DNA from: Streptomyces sp. MH60
Lineage (GTDB): Bacteria; Actinomycetota; Actinomycetes; Streptomycetales; Streptomycetaceae
Direction: 5' to 3'
DNA length: 64,000 bases
Assembly: GCF_002939385.1 (NCBI RefSeq)
Contig: NZ_MULI01000028.1
Span: 1 to 64,000, forward strand
Shown here: in pieces, positions 33,340-41,815 of the stretch
How positions within the stretch are numbered: the first letter of the stretch is position 1
How the letters are laid out: each line of letters starts with the position of its first letter
Notes under the pieces: model-generated
The model's database searches: none
Told to the model about the DNA's origin: nothing
The model's input: the letters and a program-made list of their open reading frames with translations, nothing else
Position numbers and translations under genes: made by a program

Positions 33340-34140
33340 TCAGGGCTGCGGACGGACGGTCAGCAGCTGCTGGGCGTGGCCCACGGGGCCGTCCAGATCG
33401 TGCAGCACGGTGCTGGTGACGCCCTGACCGGTGGGCCCGAAGACGACGGTGGTGTCCAGGCCGGTCCAGCGGCCCCGCGGCGCGCGGTGCAGGTGCAGGG
33501 TCAGATCCACGTTCGGGAACATCCACTCCCGCGGCGACTGCCGCACCGCGATGCCGTTGGCCGTGTCGACCAGCGCGACGTACGAGGCCAGCGGGCTCGC
33601 GCTCTCCCCGGCGACCAGGTCGAGGCCGGTGGAGATCCAGGCGGTGGTGCGACCCGGCCGGGGCGGGGCGAGCGGACGTACGTCCAGGGAGGCGATGTAC
33701 CCGCCGGGCCACTCGGAGTCCATCGGCCAGCGGGCGAGCGTGTCCGGTCCGGTGAGCCGGTCGGCACCGCCACCGGCGACGGCGCCGGTGTCCCCGTCCG
33801 CCAGCAGCCACGCCCTGGCCCGCGCCACCGACCGGTCCGCTGTCAGCACGGTCGCCTCGACCAGCTCGATGGTGCGTCCGGGCCGGACGGTCTCCACCCG
33901 TATCTCGCACTCGTCCAGCGCCGGGCGGCCCAGGATGTCGAAGCTGATCCGGCTCAGCGACATCCCCGCACCGGCACGGCCCGCCAGATGGCGGTCGACG
34001 GCGTGGACGATGAGACCCCCGAGCGGGCTGAAGTGCTGTTCGTCCGGGCTCCACGCGCCTCCCGCGTGCGGGGTCGGCTTGTAGCGGTGCTCGTCGACGC
34101 GCTCGTAGTAGCTGTCCGGGGACGCTGTGCTGGTGTTCAA
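33340..34140 (-). CDS. acyl-CoA thioesterase-like (4HBT double hotdog) protein
   Basis: This 266-residue protein has two hotdog halves: an N-terminal part with FSPLGGLIVHAVDRHL and LSRISFDILGRP, and a C-terminal part with SPLASYVALVDTANGIA and PNVDLTLHLHRAPRGRWTGL ending in QLLTVRPQP. This matches the TesB-like PF13622 family. GGAG lies seven bases before TTG 34140, the only well-placed start; homology begins directly after it. Substrate unknown. Confidence 0.82.
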   Translation of the reverse strand: MNTSTASPDSYYERVDEHRYKPTPHAGGAWSPDEQHFSPLGGLIVHAVDRHLAGRAGAGMSLSRISFDILGRPALDECEIRVETVRPGRTIELVEATVLTADRSVARARAWLLADGDTGAVAGGGADRLTGPDTLARWPMDSEWPGGYIASLDVRPLAPPRPGRTTAWISTGLDLVAGESASPLASYVALVDTANGIAVRQSPREWMFPNVDLTLHLHRAPRGRWTGLDTTVVFGPTGQGVTSTVLHDLDGPVGHAQQLLTVRPQP

Positions 34141-34320
34141 CGGGCTGCTCCTGGAACGACGGCGGTGACGAGGACGACGGCGGGCCAGGACGGCGCCGCC
34201 GGGGCCGCGACCAGGATAGTTCGGCGGCGGATCACCCCTTTGCCCGAGTGGGGCGCCCCCGGCTGGGCACCCTGACCGTCCAGGAAGCCGAAGGCGGCGC
34301 GCAGGCGAAGGAGTACCGCG

Positions 34321-34557
34321 ATGGCCGAGAACCGCGACGACGGCGAGCGCCTGAGGAAGGGCGACAGGGTCAGCTGGAGCAGCCACGGCTCCCGCACCGA
34401 GGGCGAGGTGGAGAAGAAGATCACCAAGCGCACCGAGGCGGCCGGCCGCACCGTGGACGCCTCCTCGGAGGACCCGCAGTACCAGGTGCGCAGCGACAAG
34501 TCGGGCAGGCCGGCGGTGCACAAGCCGTCCGCGCTGAAGAAGCTGAAGAAGAAGTGA
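34321..34557 (+). CDS. DUF2945 (HVA1/TUDOR-like) protein
   Basis: This 78-residue basic protein contains KGDRVSWSSHGSRTEGEV and a YQVRSDKSGRPAVHKPSALKKL ending, which is the DUF2945 family known as the hypervirulence-associated TUDOR domain. It is likely a small nucleic-acid or protein-binding module. The gene starts 15 bases upstream of the DUF3140 gene, and the two families are frequent neighbours in actinobacteria (from memory). Confidence 0.85.
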   Translation: MAENRDDGERLRKGDRVSWSSHGSRTEGEVEKKITKRTEAAGRTVDASSEDPQYQVRSDKSGRPAVHKPSALKKLKKK

Positions 34558-34571
34558 GGAAGTGAGGCGTC

Positions 34572-34913
34572 ATGGACGGCGACGAGCAGGACGAGACCCG
34601 GGACGCCTTCCACGACCTGGTGAACATGACACCGGCCGAACTGGACCGGTGGCTCGACACCGACGAGTCGCGGGACGCCGGGCACCACCAGGACGGGGGC
34701 GAGTCCGTCGGGCACGCGTCCGGCCGCCGGATCGTCGAGATCCTGCACAAGAACAAGGGCGACCTCTCGGACGACGACTACGAGCACATGCGCAAGGTCG
34801 TCGGCTACGTCCGCCGGCACCTGGCCCAGCGCCCGTCGGGCGACGTGGAGGACACCCGGTGGCGGCACTCGCTCATGAACTGGGGCCACGACCCCCTGGC
34901 ACGCCATGGATGA
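34572..34913 (+). CDS. DUF3140 protein
   Basis: This 113-residue acidic protein has the DUF3140 pattern: FHDLVNMTPAELDRWLDT, ESVGHASGRRIVEILHKNK and MRKVVGYVRRHLAQRP, ending with RWRHSLMNWGHDP. The segment resembles a small DNA-associated SLIDE/SAP-like helical module. It starts 15 bases after the DUF2945 gene and overlaps the next gene by eight bases, so the three are co-transcribed. Function unknown; a stress or DNA-protection role is a guess. Confidence 0.85.
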   Translation: MDGDEQDETRDAFHDLVNMTPAELDRWLDTDESRDAGHHQDGGESVGHASGRRIVEILHKNKGDLSDDDYEHMRKVVGYVRRHLAQRPSGDVEDTRWRHSLMNWGHDPLARHG

Positions 34914-35343
34914 CGACGACTCGCACCGCCGCCCCGAGGGCGTCAGCGACGAGACGGTCGAGGCCCTCGGGTCCCTGTCCAAGGCGCTGGAGACCACCGA
35001 GTGCGCCCGGGGCCACCTGTTCGCCTTCCACCAGCACACCGGTGCGGCGGACTTCGAACTCGACCGCGCGGTCGAGCTGCTGCGTGCCGGGGGGCACCCG
35101 GAGCTGGCGGAGCGCGTGCGCACCGAGATCCTGGGCCGCAACGTCATCCCCGGCCACTGGACGTTCCAGATCGTCGACGCCTACGACCGGACGTACTACC
35201 AGCCGTTCCGGGACCTGGAGCGGGAGGCGGTGGCGCGCCTGGCCGCGGGCCGCCGCCACCTGTACGAGGCGGAGCTGAAGGAGGTCCGCCGGACCCGGAA
35301 CCACCCGGACCACACATCCCGCCCGGACCGCCCCCGCGCCTGA
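34906..35343 (+). CDS. conserved hypothetical protein
   Basis: This 145-residue soluble protein has a helical N-terminal half (ETVEALGSLSKALETTECARG, HLFAFHQHTGAADFELDRAV) and a conserved-looking centre GRNVIPGHWTFQIVDAYDRTYYQPF. No enzyme motif is recognised. Its start overlaps the DUF3140 gene by eight bases, making it the third member of the cluster. The HQHTG and GHWTFQ histidines could bind metal, but this is speculative. Confidence 0.75.
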   Translation: MDDDDSHRRPEGVSDETVEALGSLSKALETTECARGHLFAFHQHTGAADFELDRAVELLRAGGHPELAERVRTEILGRNVIPGHWTFQIVDAYDRTYYQPFRDLEREAVARLAAGRRHLYEAELKEVRRTRNHPDHTSRPDRPRA

Positions 35344-35364
35344 CGGTCGGCCCGCCGCACGGTT

Positions 35365-36927
35365 TCAGCAGCCCGGGCCGTCGCGCCCCTGGTCGCACGG
35401 CCGGGGGGCGCGGGCGGCGGCGCGGGCGATGTTGCGGGCCATGCCGCCGAAGACCACGGCGTGGAAGGGCCACACGCTCCACCAGTACGCCTGGCCCGCC
35501 AGCCCGTGCGGATGGAACAGCGCCCGCTGCCGGTACCGCGTCCGCCCGGCGTCGTCGGTCTCGGCGTACATCTCCAGCCAGGCGAGCCCCGGCAGCCGCA
35601 TCTCGGCGCGCAGCCGCAGCAGCCGCCCGGGGACGATCTCCTCCACCCGCCAGAAGTCGAGCGAGTCCCCGACCCGCAGCCGCGCGGCGTCCCGTCGCCC
35701 CCGGCGCAGGCCCACCCCGCCGACCAGCCGGTCGAGCCGGCCCCGTACCGCCCAGGCCAGGGGGAAGGAGTACCAGCCGTTGTCGCCGCCGATGCCCTCG
35801 ATCACCCGCCACAGCGCCTCGGGCGGCGCGTCGACGATCAGCGCGCGGTGGTCGGTGTAGAGGCTGCCGCCGGCCCAGTCCGGGTCGGTGGGCAGCGGGT
35901 CGCTGGGTGCCCCCGGCACGGACGCGGAAGACCAGCGGGTGGTGACCCGCGCCTCGCGCACCCGGCGCAGCGCCAGCCGCACCGCGTCGTCGAAGCCGAG
36001 CGGGCAGCCCGGCGGCGGCGGGACGTACCGGACGATGTCGTTCTCGCCGCACACCACCTCGTGCCGCAGCGACTCGGTGAGCGGGCGCGCGATGGCCGCC
36101 GGGACCGGCGTCACCAGCCCGACCCAGTGGCTGGACAGCCCGGGGGACAGCATCGGCACCGGCAGGATCAGCCGCCTGGGCAGCTCGGCGACCTCGGCGT
36201 AGCGCACCATCATGTCCCGGTAGGTGAGGACGTCGGGGCCGCCGATGTCGAACGCCCGGGAGACCTCGTCCGGCATGGTCGCGCTGCCGACCAGGGCGCG
36301 CAGCACGTCCCGGACGGCGACCGGCTGGATGCGGGTGCGGACCCAGCTGGGCGTGACCATCACCGGCAGCCGCTCGGTGAGGTAGCGCAGCATCTCGAAG
36401 GAGGCCGACCCGGAGCCGATGACGACCGCCGCGCGCAGCACGGTCGTGGGCACGCCCGAGGCCAGCAGGATGCGGCCGACCTCGGCGCGGGAGCGCAGGT
36501 GCGGCGACAGTTCCCCCTCCGGCACCCCGGACGGGGTCAGGCCGCCCAGGTAGACGATGCGCCGCACGCCGGCCGCCGCGGCCCGTTCGGCGAAGGTGCG
36601 TGCCGCCCGCCGGTCGGTCGCCTCGAAGTCACCGCCGGTGCCGAGCGCGTGCACCAGGTAGTAGGCGACGTCGACGCCCTGCATCGCCCGTGCCACCGAG
36701 TCGGCGTCGGTCACGTCCCCGCGCACCACCTCGGCCCTTCCCGCCCACGGATGGTCGCGCAGCTTGTGCGGGGAGCGGGCCAGGCACCGCACCCGGTGTC
36801 CGGCGTCGAGCAGTTCCGGCACGAGCCGGCCCCCGACATATCCCGTCGCACCGGTGACCAGGCAGCGCGGGCCCGCTCCACCGCCCTCGCCGCTCGTCCG
36901 GCCGGGTCCTTCGGCTGCCTGGCTCAT
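35365..36927 (-). CDS. SDR-DUF2867 fusion protein
   Basis: This 520-residue two-domain protein has an N-terminal atypical SDR/NmrA-like domain (about 20-300) with the cofactor motif VTGATGYVGGRL, the VAYYLVHALG strand and VYLGGLTPSG. The C-terminal DUF2867 domain (about 350-500: HRALIVDAPPEALWRVIEGIGGDNGWYS) is of the START/polyketide-cyclase fold, ending in WWSVWPFHAVVFGGMARNI. The fusion couples a nucleotide-binding domain to a hydrophobic-ligand pocket. It is divergent from a MarR gene 104 bases away. Substrate unknown. Confidence 0.88.
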   Translation of the reverse strand: MSQAAEGPGRTSGEGGGAGPRCLVTGATGYVGGRLVPELLDAGHRVRCLARSPHKLRDHPWAGRAEVVRGDVTDADSVARAMQGVDVAYYLVHALGTGGDFEATDRRAARTFAERAAAAGVRRIVYLGGLTPSGVPEGELSPHLRSRAEVGRILLASGVPTTVLRAAVVIGSGSASFEMLRYLTERLPVMVTPSWVRTRIQPVAVRDVLRALVGSATMPDEVSRAFDIGGPDVLTYRDMMVRYAEVAELPRRLILPVPMLSPGLSSHWVGLVTPVPAAIARPLTESLRHEVVCGENDIVRYVPPPPGCPLGFDDAVRLALRRVREARVTTRWSSASVPGAPSDPLPTDPDWAGGSLYTDHRALIVDAPPEALWRVIEGIGGDNGWYSFPLAWAVRGRLDRLVGGVGLRRGRRDAARLRVGDSLDFWRVEEIVPGRLLRLRAEMRLPGLAWLEMYAETDDAGRTRYRQRALFHPHGLAGQAYWWSVWPFHAVVFGGMARNIARAAARAPRPCDQGRDGPGC

Positions 36928-37031
36928 GTGGCTCCGTCGCTCGCGGGACAGTCGTCACCGTGACCCCTTCCCCCGCATGTGCCGCGGCGGACGCGTCCCG
37001 GCCCAGGTCGACCCTTCTATACGCTGATCGC

Positions 37032-37538
37032 GTGGCGACAGCGAACCAGCGCGGACAGCACGCGCACGAGCGGGGGACCGGCCCCGGCCCCGAGGCGGGC
37101 GACCTGCACGTCCTCGCCGCACAACTGCGGCGGATGAACGGCGAGATCAACCGCCTCGTGCACGGTTTCGCCGGCGGCCACGGCCTGCATGCCACCGACG
37201 TCCAGGCGCTCGCCGCGATCCTGGACGCGTCCGAGCCCATGACGCCGGGGCGGCTGCGCGAGCACCTGGGGCTGACCTCGGGCGCGGTGACGGCCTGCGT
37301 GGACCGGCTGGAGCGCGCGGGTCACGTGCGCCGGGTCCGGGAGAGCGCCGACCGCCGGGTCGTGCACCTGCGCTACGTACCCGAGGCCCGGGAAGCGGCC
37401 CGGAGGTACTTCCGTCCGCTGGCCGAGGCCGCCGCCGCCACCCGCTCGCGCTTCGACGACGACGAACTCGCGGTCGTGGTCCGCTTCCTGACGGCGATGA
37501 ACGCGGAGCTGGGCCTCCTGCGGTCGGACGAGCGCTGA
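37032..37538 (+). CDS. MarR-family regulator
   Basis: This 168-residue MarR protein has the winged helix at about 60-130: LREHLGLTSGAVTACVDRLERAGHVRR, then the wing ESADRRVVHL. GTG 37032 follows TACGCT by six bases, a leaderless arrangement. A large inverted repeat (37602-37644) sits between it and the MMPL efflux gene, so the regulator probably represses that transporter. Gene order MarR-MMPL is a common drug-efflux layout. Confidence 0.9.
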   Translation: MATANQRGQHAHERGTGPGPEAGDLHVLAAQLRRMNGEINRLVHGFAGGHGLHATDVQALAAILDASEPMTPGRLREHLGLTSGAVTACVDRLERAGHVRRVRESADRRVVHLRYVPEAREAARRYFRPLAEAAAATRSRFDDDELAVVVRFLTAMNAELGLLRSDER

Positions 37539-37601
37539 GCCTCCCGGCGGTTCCGCATACGAGGAGTGACCCGGGGTACACGCGGTGTGTCATGACGGCC
37601 G

Positions 37602-37644
37602 AAAGTAACTCGATCATTGAGATTGTTTATGATCGAGTCACTTT
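37602..37644. promoter_or_regulatory. MarR operator over the MMPL promoter
   Basis: Arms AAAGTAACTCGATCAT (37602-37617) and ATGATCGAGTCACTTT (37629-37644) match at 15 of 16 positions, with 11 bases between. A -10 like TATGAT (37628-37633) lies within it, giving a ~40-base leader to ATG 37679. The stretch is much more AT-rich than its surroundings. Confidence 0.75.
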
Positions 37645-37678
37645 CCCACCGCCCCGCAGAGCTGGAGACCCGACACCG

Positions 37679-39772
37679 ATGTCCACCCCCTCCCGGCGGG
37701 CCCGCCGGCTCGTCCCCGCCGTCCTCCTCCTGGTCTGGCTCGGCATCGGCGGAGCGCTCGGGCCGTACGCCGGAAAGCTGGGCGAGGTCGCGACCAACGA
37801 CCGGGCCGCCTTCCTGCCCCGCAGTGCGGAGTCCACCCGGGTCATCGACGCCCAGAAGGCCTTCCAGCAGGACGAGACGCTCCCGGTGATCGTCGTGTGG
37901 ACCGCCGACGGCGGCGGCTCCGTCACCGGCCACCGGGCCGAGGCCACCCGCTCCGTCGCCTTGCTGGAGGGCGAGCCCGGTGTCGTCGGACGGGCGTCGC
38001 CCGCGCTGCCCTCCGACGACGGCGAGGCCCTCCAGGCCGTCGTCCAGGTCGAGCCCGACCTCGGCGACGCGCTGCCCGACGTCCTGGAGCGGGTCGGCGA
38101 CGCGGCCGGGCGGGTACCGGGCACGCAGGCCCGGCTGGCCGGTCCCGCGGCCTCCCAGGCCGACCTCTCCGACGCCTTCTCGGGCATCGACGGACTGCTC
38201 CTCGGGGTCGCGCTGATCACCGTCCTGGTGATCCTGCTGCTGGTCTACCGCAGCGTCCTGCTGCCCCTGGTCATCATCCTGGGCGCGGTCTTCGCCCTCG
38301 GCCTGGCCTGCGCGATCGTCTACGCGCTCGCCGAGCGGGACGTGGTACGCGTGGACGGGCAGGTCCAGGGGATCCTCTCCATCCTGGTCATCGGCGCCGC
38401 CACCGACTACGCCCTGCTGCTCACCGCCCGCTTCCGCGAGGAACTCGCCCGGCACCCGGACCGCTTCGCCGCCGTGCGCGCCGCCCTGCGGGCCTCCTGG
38501 GGGGCGGTGGTGGCCAGCGCGGCGACCGTGGCCCTCGCGCTGCTGGCCCTGCTGCTCAGCGACCTGACCAACAACCGCGCGCTCGGGCCGGTCGGCGCCA
38601 TCGGCATCGGCTGCGCCGTACTGAGCACGCTCACCTTCCTGCCGGCCGTCCTGGTGCTGCTCGGCCGGGCCGCCTACTGGCCGGCCAGGCCCGTACGGAC
38701 CGGTGACCCGGAGGCCGGGCACCGGCTGTGGCACCGGGTCGCGGAACGGGTGGACCGGGCCCCGCGCCGCATCTGGGCGGTCTCCCTGGCCGCGCTGCTC
38801 GCCTGTGCCGCCTTCGCGCCGACCCTGTCCTCCAAGGGCGTACCGCTGGACGAGATCTTCGTGAACGACACCCCGTCGGTCGCCGCGCAGCAGACGCTGG
38901 CACGGCACTTCCCCGGCGGTTCCGGCAACCCCGCCGTCATCATCGCCGAGGCCGACCGGCTGGCCCCGGTCCTCGCGGCCGCCCGCGCCACCCCCGGCGT
39001 CGCCTCGGCGGACCCGGTCACCGCGTCGGGCCGTCCCGGCGGCGGCGGACCGAAGGTGGTCGACGGGCGGGTACGCGTCGACGCGACGCTCCGGGCGCCG
39101 GCCGACAGCGACGCCGCCAAGAACGCGGTGGCCCGGCTCAGGACGGCCGTCCACGACGTCCCCGGCGCGGACGCCCTCGTCGGGGGCTACACCGCCCAGC
39201 AGTACGACACCCAGCGCACCGCCGAGCACGACCGGACGCTCATCGTGCCGGTGGTCCTCGCCATCATCCTGGTCATCCTGATCGCCCTGCTGCGCTCCCT
39301 GCTGATGCCGGTGCTGCTGGTGGCGACGGTGGCACTGAACTTCGTGGCCACCCTGGGCGTCTCCGCGCTGGTCTTCACCCACGTGTTCGGCTTCAGCGGC
39401 ACGGACGCCTCCGTCCCGCTCTACGGCTTCGTCTTCCTGGTCGCCCTCGGCGTGGACTACAACATCTTCCTCATGTCCCGGGTCCGGCAGGAGGCGCTGC
39501 GCCACGGGGTGCGGGAGGGCATCCTGCGCGGGCTGACCGCCACCGGCGGCGTGATCACCTCGGCCGGGGTCGTCCTCGCCGCCACCTTCGCCGCGCTCGG
39601 GGTGATCCCGCTCGCCTTCCTGGTGCAGATCGCCTTCATCGTGGCCTTCGGCGTGCTGCTGGACACGCTGGTGGTGCGCTCGCTGCTGGTCCCGGCGCTC
39701 GCCCGCGACCTCGGCGCCGTCGCCTGGTGGCCCGGACGGCCGGGGCACCGGGACCGGGCGGGGCAGGGGTGA
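37679..39772 (+). CDS. MMPL-family transporter
   Basis: This 697-residue RND/MMPL exporter consists of two similar halves, each with a lone helix, a large extracytoplasmic loop and a five-helix block. The membrane Asp-Tyr pairs needed for proton relay are visible as AATDYALLLTARFREE and LGVDYNIFLMSRVRQE. ATG 37679 (MSTPSRR) is the natural start; an ATG at 37592 would read through the operator. Substrates in Streptomyces include antibiotics and lipids. It is regulated by the upstream MarR (inferred from operator position). Confidence 0.92.
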   Translation: MSTPSRRARRLVPAVLLLVWLGIGGALGPYAGKLGEVATNDRAAFLPRSAESTRVIDAQKAFQQDETLPVIVVWTADGGGSVTGHRAEATRSVALLEGEPGVVGRASPALPSDDGEALQAVVQVEPDLGDALPDVLERVGDAAGRVPGTQARLAGPAASQADLSDAFSGIDGLLLGVALITVLVILLLVYRSVLLPLVIILGAVFALGLACAIVYALAERDVVRVDGQVQGILSILVIGAATDYALLLTARFREELARHPDRFAAVRAALRASWGAVVASAATVALALLALLLSDLTNNRALGPVGAIGIGCAVLSTLTFLPAVLVLLGRAAYWPARPVRTGDPEAGHRLWHRVAERVDRAPRRIWAVSLAALLACAAFAPTLSSKGVPLDEIFVNDTPSVAAQQTLARHFPGGSGNPAVIIAEADRLAPVLAAARATPGVASADPVTASGRPGGGGPKVVDGRVRVDATLRAPADSDAAKNAVARLRTAVHDVPGADALVGGYTAQQYDTQRTAEHDRTLIVPVVLAIILVILIALLRSLLMPVLLVATVALNFVATLGVSALVFTHVFGFSGTDASVPLYGFVFLVALGVDYNIFLMSRVRQEALRHGVREGILRGLTATGGVITSAGVVLAATFAALGVIPLAFLVQIAFIVAFGVLLDTLVVRSLLVPALARDLGAVAWWPGRPGHRDRAGQG

Positions 39773-39793
39773 TCCGCCCGGCCCGGGGCGGCG

Positions 39794-40219
39794 TCACGCG
39801 TCGGGACGCCGTACGAGGGGGCGCACCGTGCCGAGGAAGCGCCGTACGTCGATCTCGATGACGACCCGCTCCGGGTTCGCCCGGGGCTGCCGGTAGCGGG
39901 CGGCGTAGCGGGTCTCCGCGTCGCGGACCGCCCCGGCATCGTCCCGCACGGTCGCGACGCCCTCCAGCGTCGACCAGCGCCTGCCCTCGACCTGGCCCAC
40001 GGCGACGACCGCTCCGGCGGCCCGCCGTACGTTGCGCGCCTTCGTGGTGTCCCGGCTCGTGATGACCCGCGCCGTGCGGGTGGCGTGGTCGTACGTCACC
40101 CCGACCGGGACCAGGTGGGGCGTCCCGTCGGCCCGCGGCGTCGACAGGAAGCACACCCGGCGCTCCTGCCAGAACCGGACGAACTCGTCGTCCGCGTCGT
40201 GCCGTTCCCCGGCGTCCAT
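39794..40219 (-). CDS. PPOX-class F420/FMN-dependent oxidoreductase
   Basis: This 141-residue split-barrel protein has FLSTPRADGTPHLVPVGVTYD, a nucleotide-contact segment TSRDTTKARNVRR and WSTLEGVATV. This is the TIGR03618-like F420-binding branch of the pyridoxamine-phosphate-oxidase superfamily. GAGGAGAG precedes ATG 40219 (MDAGERH). It converges with the MMPL gene. The substrate is unknown. Confidence 0.88.
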   Translation of the reverse strand: MDAGERHDADDEFVRFWQERRVCFLSTPRADGTPHLVPVGVTYDHATRTARVITSRDTTKARNVRRAAGAVVAVGQVEGRRWSTLEGVATVRDDAGAVRDAETRYAARYRQPRANPERVVIEIDVRRFLGTVRPLVRRPDA

Positions 40220-40333
40220 CCGCTCTCCTCGCCCGCGCCGCGTGTGTCCCGTCCGGGACAGCATCGCCCGGCGGGGCGGGCGCCCGCACGGCGGGGTCCG
40301 CGCACGCGCGGGCCGGCGCGACGGGGAACGGCC

Positions 40334-40528
40334 TCAGGCGGCGTCCCGCTCGGCGCCGTGGCCGACGCCGTGGTCGATGCCGCGCCCGCCGCCCGGAAGC
40401 AGGCGCAGGTGGCGGCGCCGGGCGTGCCGGGGCGGCGCCGGATCTCCGAACAGCCGGTCCTCCAGACACGTCATGGCGAACAACAGCAGCCCCAGACCGG
40501 GCAGTAGCAGTACGGCAACGACAACCAC
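40334..40528 (-). CDS. small single-helix membrane protein
   Basis: This 64-residue protein has one N-terminal transmembrane helix (VVVAVLLLPGLGLLLFAMTC) followed by LEDRLFGDPAP and a basic His/Arg-rich tail. GGAAGGGG lies upstream of GTG 40528. The LEDRLFG motif after the helix is a pattern I associate with small Streptomyces membrane proteins. Function unknown. Confidence 0.55.
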   Translation of the reverse strand: MVVVAVLLLPGLGLLLFAMTCLEDRLFGDPAPPRHARRRHLRLLPGGGRGIDHGVGHGAERDAA

Positions 40529-40670
40529 GCCGCGGGCCCCTTCCGCTGTGGGACGACTCCCGGCGGGTGCCCAGCCGGGCGCCGGTGAAAGCCGTCATGT
40601 TCGACCGGTCCGCGGGTAGGCGGCCCCGACGGCAGACAAGTCGTCCCCGAGGAACGGAGCAGCCGAGCCG

Positions 40671-41672
40671 ATGTCGCACATCTCCCCGCCCGCCGAACCG
40701 GCCACGAACCCGCAGCCGGCGGCCTCGTGGTCGGACTGGGTCGGCGACCACACCACGGCACTGATCGGGATACCGCTGCGCATCGCGCTCATCGTCGTGA
40801 TCCTGCTGGTGCTGCGCGCGGTGGCCAAGCGGGCCATCACCCGGGTCGTCCAGCGGGTCCTGGAGCCGTCGGCGAGCGAGGCCGAGCGCAGCCGCCCGCG
40901 CAGGCCGGTCCGCGGTGCCGCCGTCCTGCACCGCGACCGGTCCCGTGCGCGGCAGCGCCGCGAACAGCGGGCCCGCACCATCGGCTCGGTGCTCAGCAGC
41001 GTCGTGACCATCGTGCTGTTCATGGTCGGCGTGGCCATGGTGCTCGACCAGGTCGGCATCGCCCTCGGCCCGCTGCTGGCCAGCGCCGGAGTGGTCGGCC
41101 TGGCCATCGGCTTCGGCGCCCAGAGCCTGGTCGCGGACTACCTGTCCGGGCTGCTCATCATGGTCGAGGACCAGTACGGTGTCGGCGACTCGGTCGACCT
41201 CGGCGAGGCCGTCGGCGAGGTGGAGCACGTCGGCCTGCGCCTGACCCATGTGCGCGACCTCAACGGCGGCCTGTGGCACATCCGCAACGGCGAGATCCTG
41301 CGGGTCCGCAACGACAGCCAGGAATGGGCCCGCGCCGTCCTGGACGTCGCCGTGGCCCACGACGCGAACCTCGACACCGTCTACCGGGTGCTGGAGGACA
41401 CCGGCCGCGCGCTGCGCGAGGAGCCGGACTTCGCGGACGTCCTGCTGGAGGACCCCGCGGTGTGGGGCGTGCAGTCCCTGGACGCCGACGGGGTGCTGGT
41501 GCGCCTCGCCGTCAGGACCGCGCCGCTCCAGCAGTGGGGCGTCACCCGCGAGCTGCGCCGCCGGGTCAAGGAGGCGCTGGACGACGCGGGCGTCGAGATC
41601 CCCTTCCCGCGCCGGGCGGTGTGGGTGCGCACCGACACCCCCGACGGCGGGGCGGAGGCGCTCACCCGCTGA
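40671..41672 (+). CDS. MscS-family mechanosensitive channel
   Basis: This 333-residue protein has three hydrophobic helices. The pore-lining helix is VVGLAIGFGAQSLVADYLSG, followed by the beta domain GLLIMVEDQYGVGDSVDLG and a C-terminal alpha/beta domain. Between helices 1 and 2 is an unusually Arg-rich cytosolic loop (RSRPRRPVRG to RARQRREQRA). The channel releases solutes on osmotic downshift. ATG 40671 is used. An inverted repeat follows the stop. Confidence 0.9.
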   Translation: MSHISPPAEPATNPQPAASWSDWVGDHTTALIGIPLRIALIVVILLVLRAVAKRAITRVVQRVLEPSASEAERSRPRRPVRGAAVLHRDRSRARQRREQRARTIGSVLSSVVTIVLFMVGVAMVLDQVGIALGPLLASAGVVGLAIGFGAQSLVADYLSGLLIMVEDQYGVGDSVDLGEAVGEVEHVGLRLTHVRDLNGGLWHIRNGEILRVRNDSQEWARAVLDVAVAHDANLDTVYRVLEDTGRALREEPDFADVLLEDPAVWGVQSLDADGVLVRLAVRTAPLQQWGVTRELRRRVKEALDDAGVEIPFPRRAVWVRTDTPDGGAEALTR

Positions 41673-41695
41673 CGGAGACGCCCGCCGACGCCGTA

Positions 41696-41712
41696 TTTGC
41701 CGATCCGGCAAA
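41696..41712. promoter_or_regulatory. perfect inverted repeat upstream of the methyltransferase gene
   Basis: TTTGCCGATCCGGCAAA has two 7-base arms and a three-base centre, 24 bases after the MscS stop and 104 bases before the methyltransferase start. It lacks a T-tract, so an operator is as likely as a terminator. Confidence 0.45.
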
Positions 41713-41815
41713 CATCTTTGGCGCTTCCTGACCGGCCGGGGCAGCCTGCACCCGGGGGCGCGCGGTTCTCGCGCGCCCCGCCGTGCAGACGACCGCGCCC
41801 GCCCCAGGAGGCACC

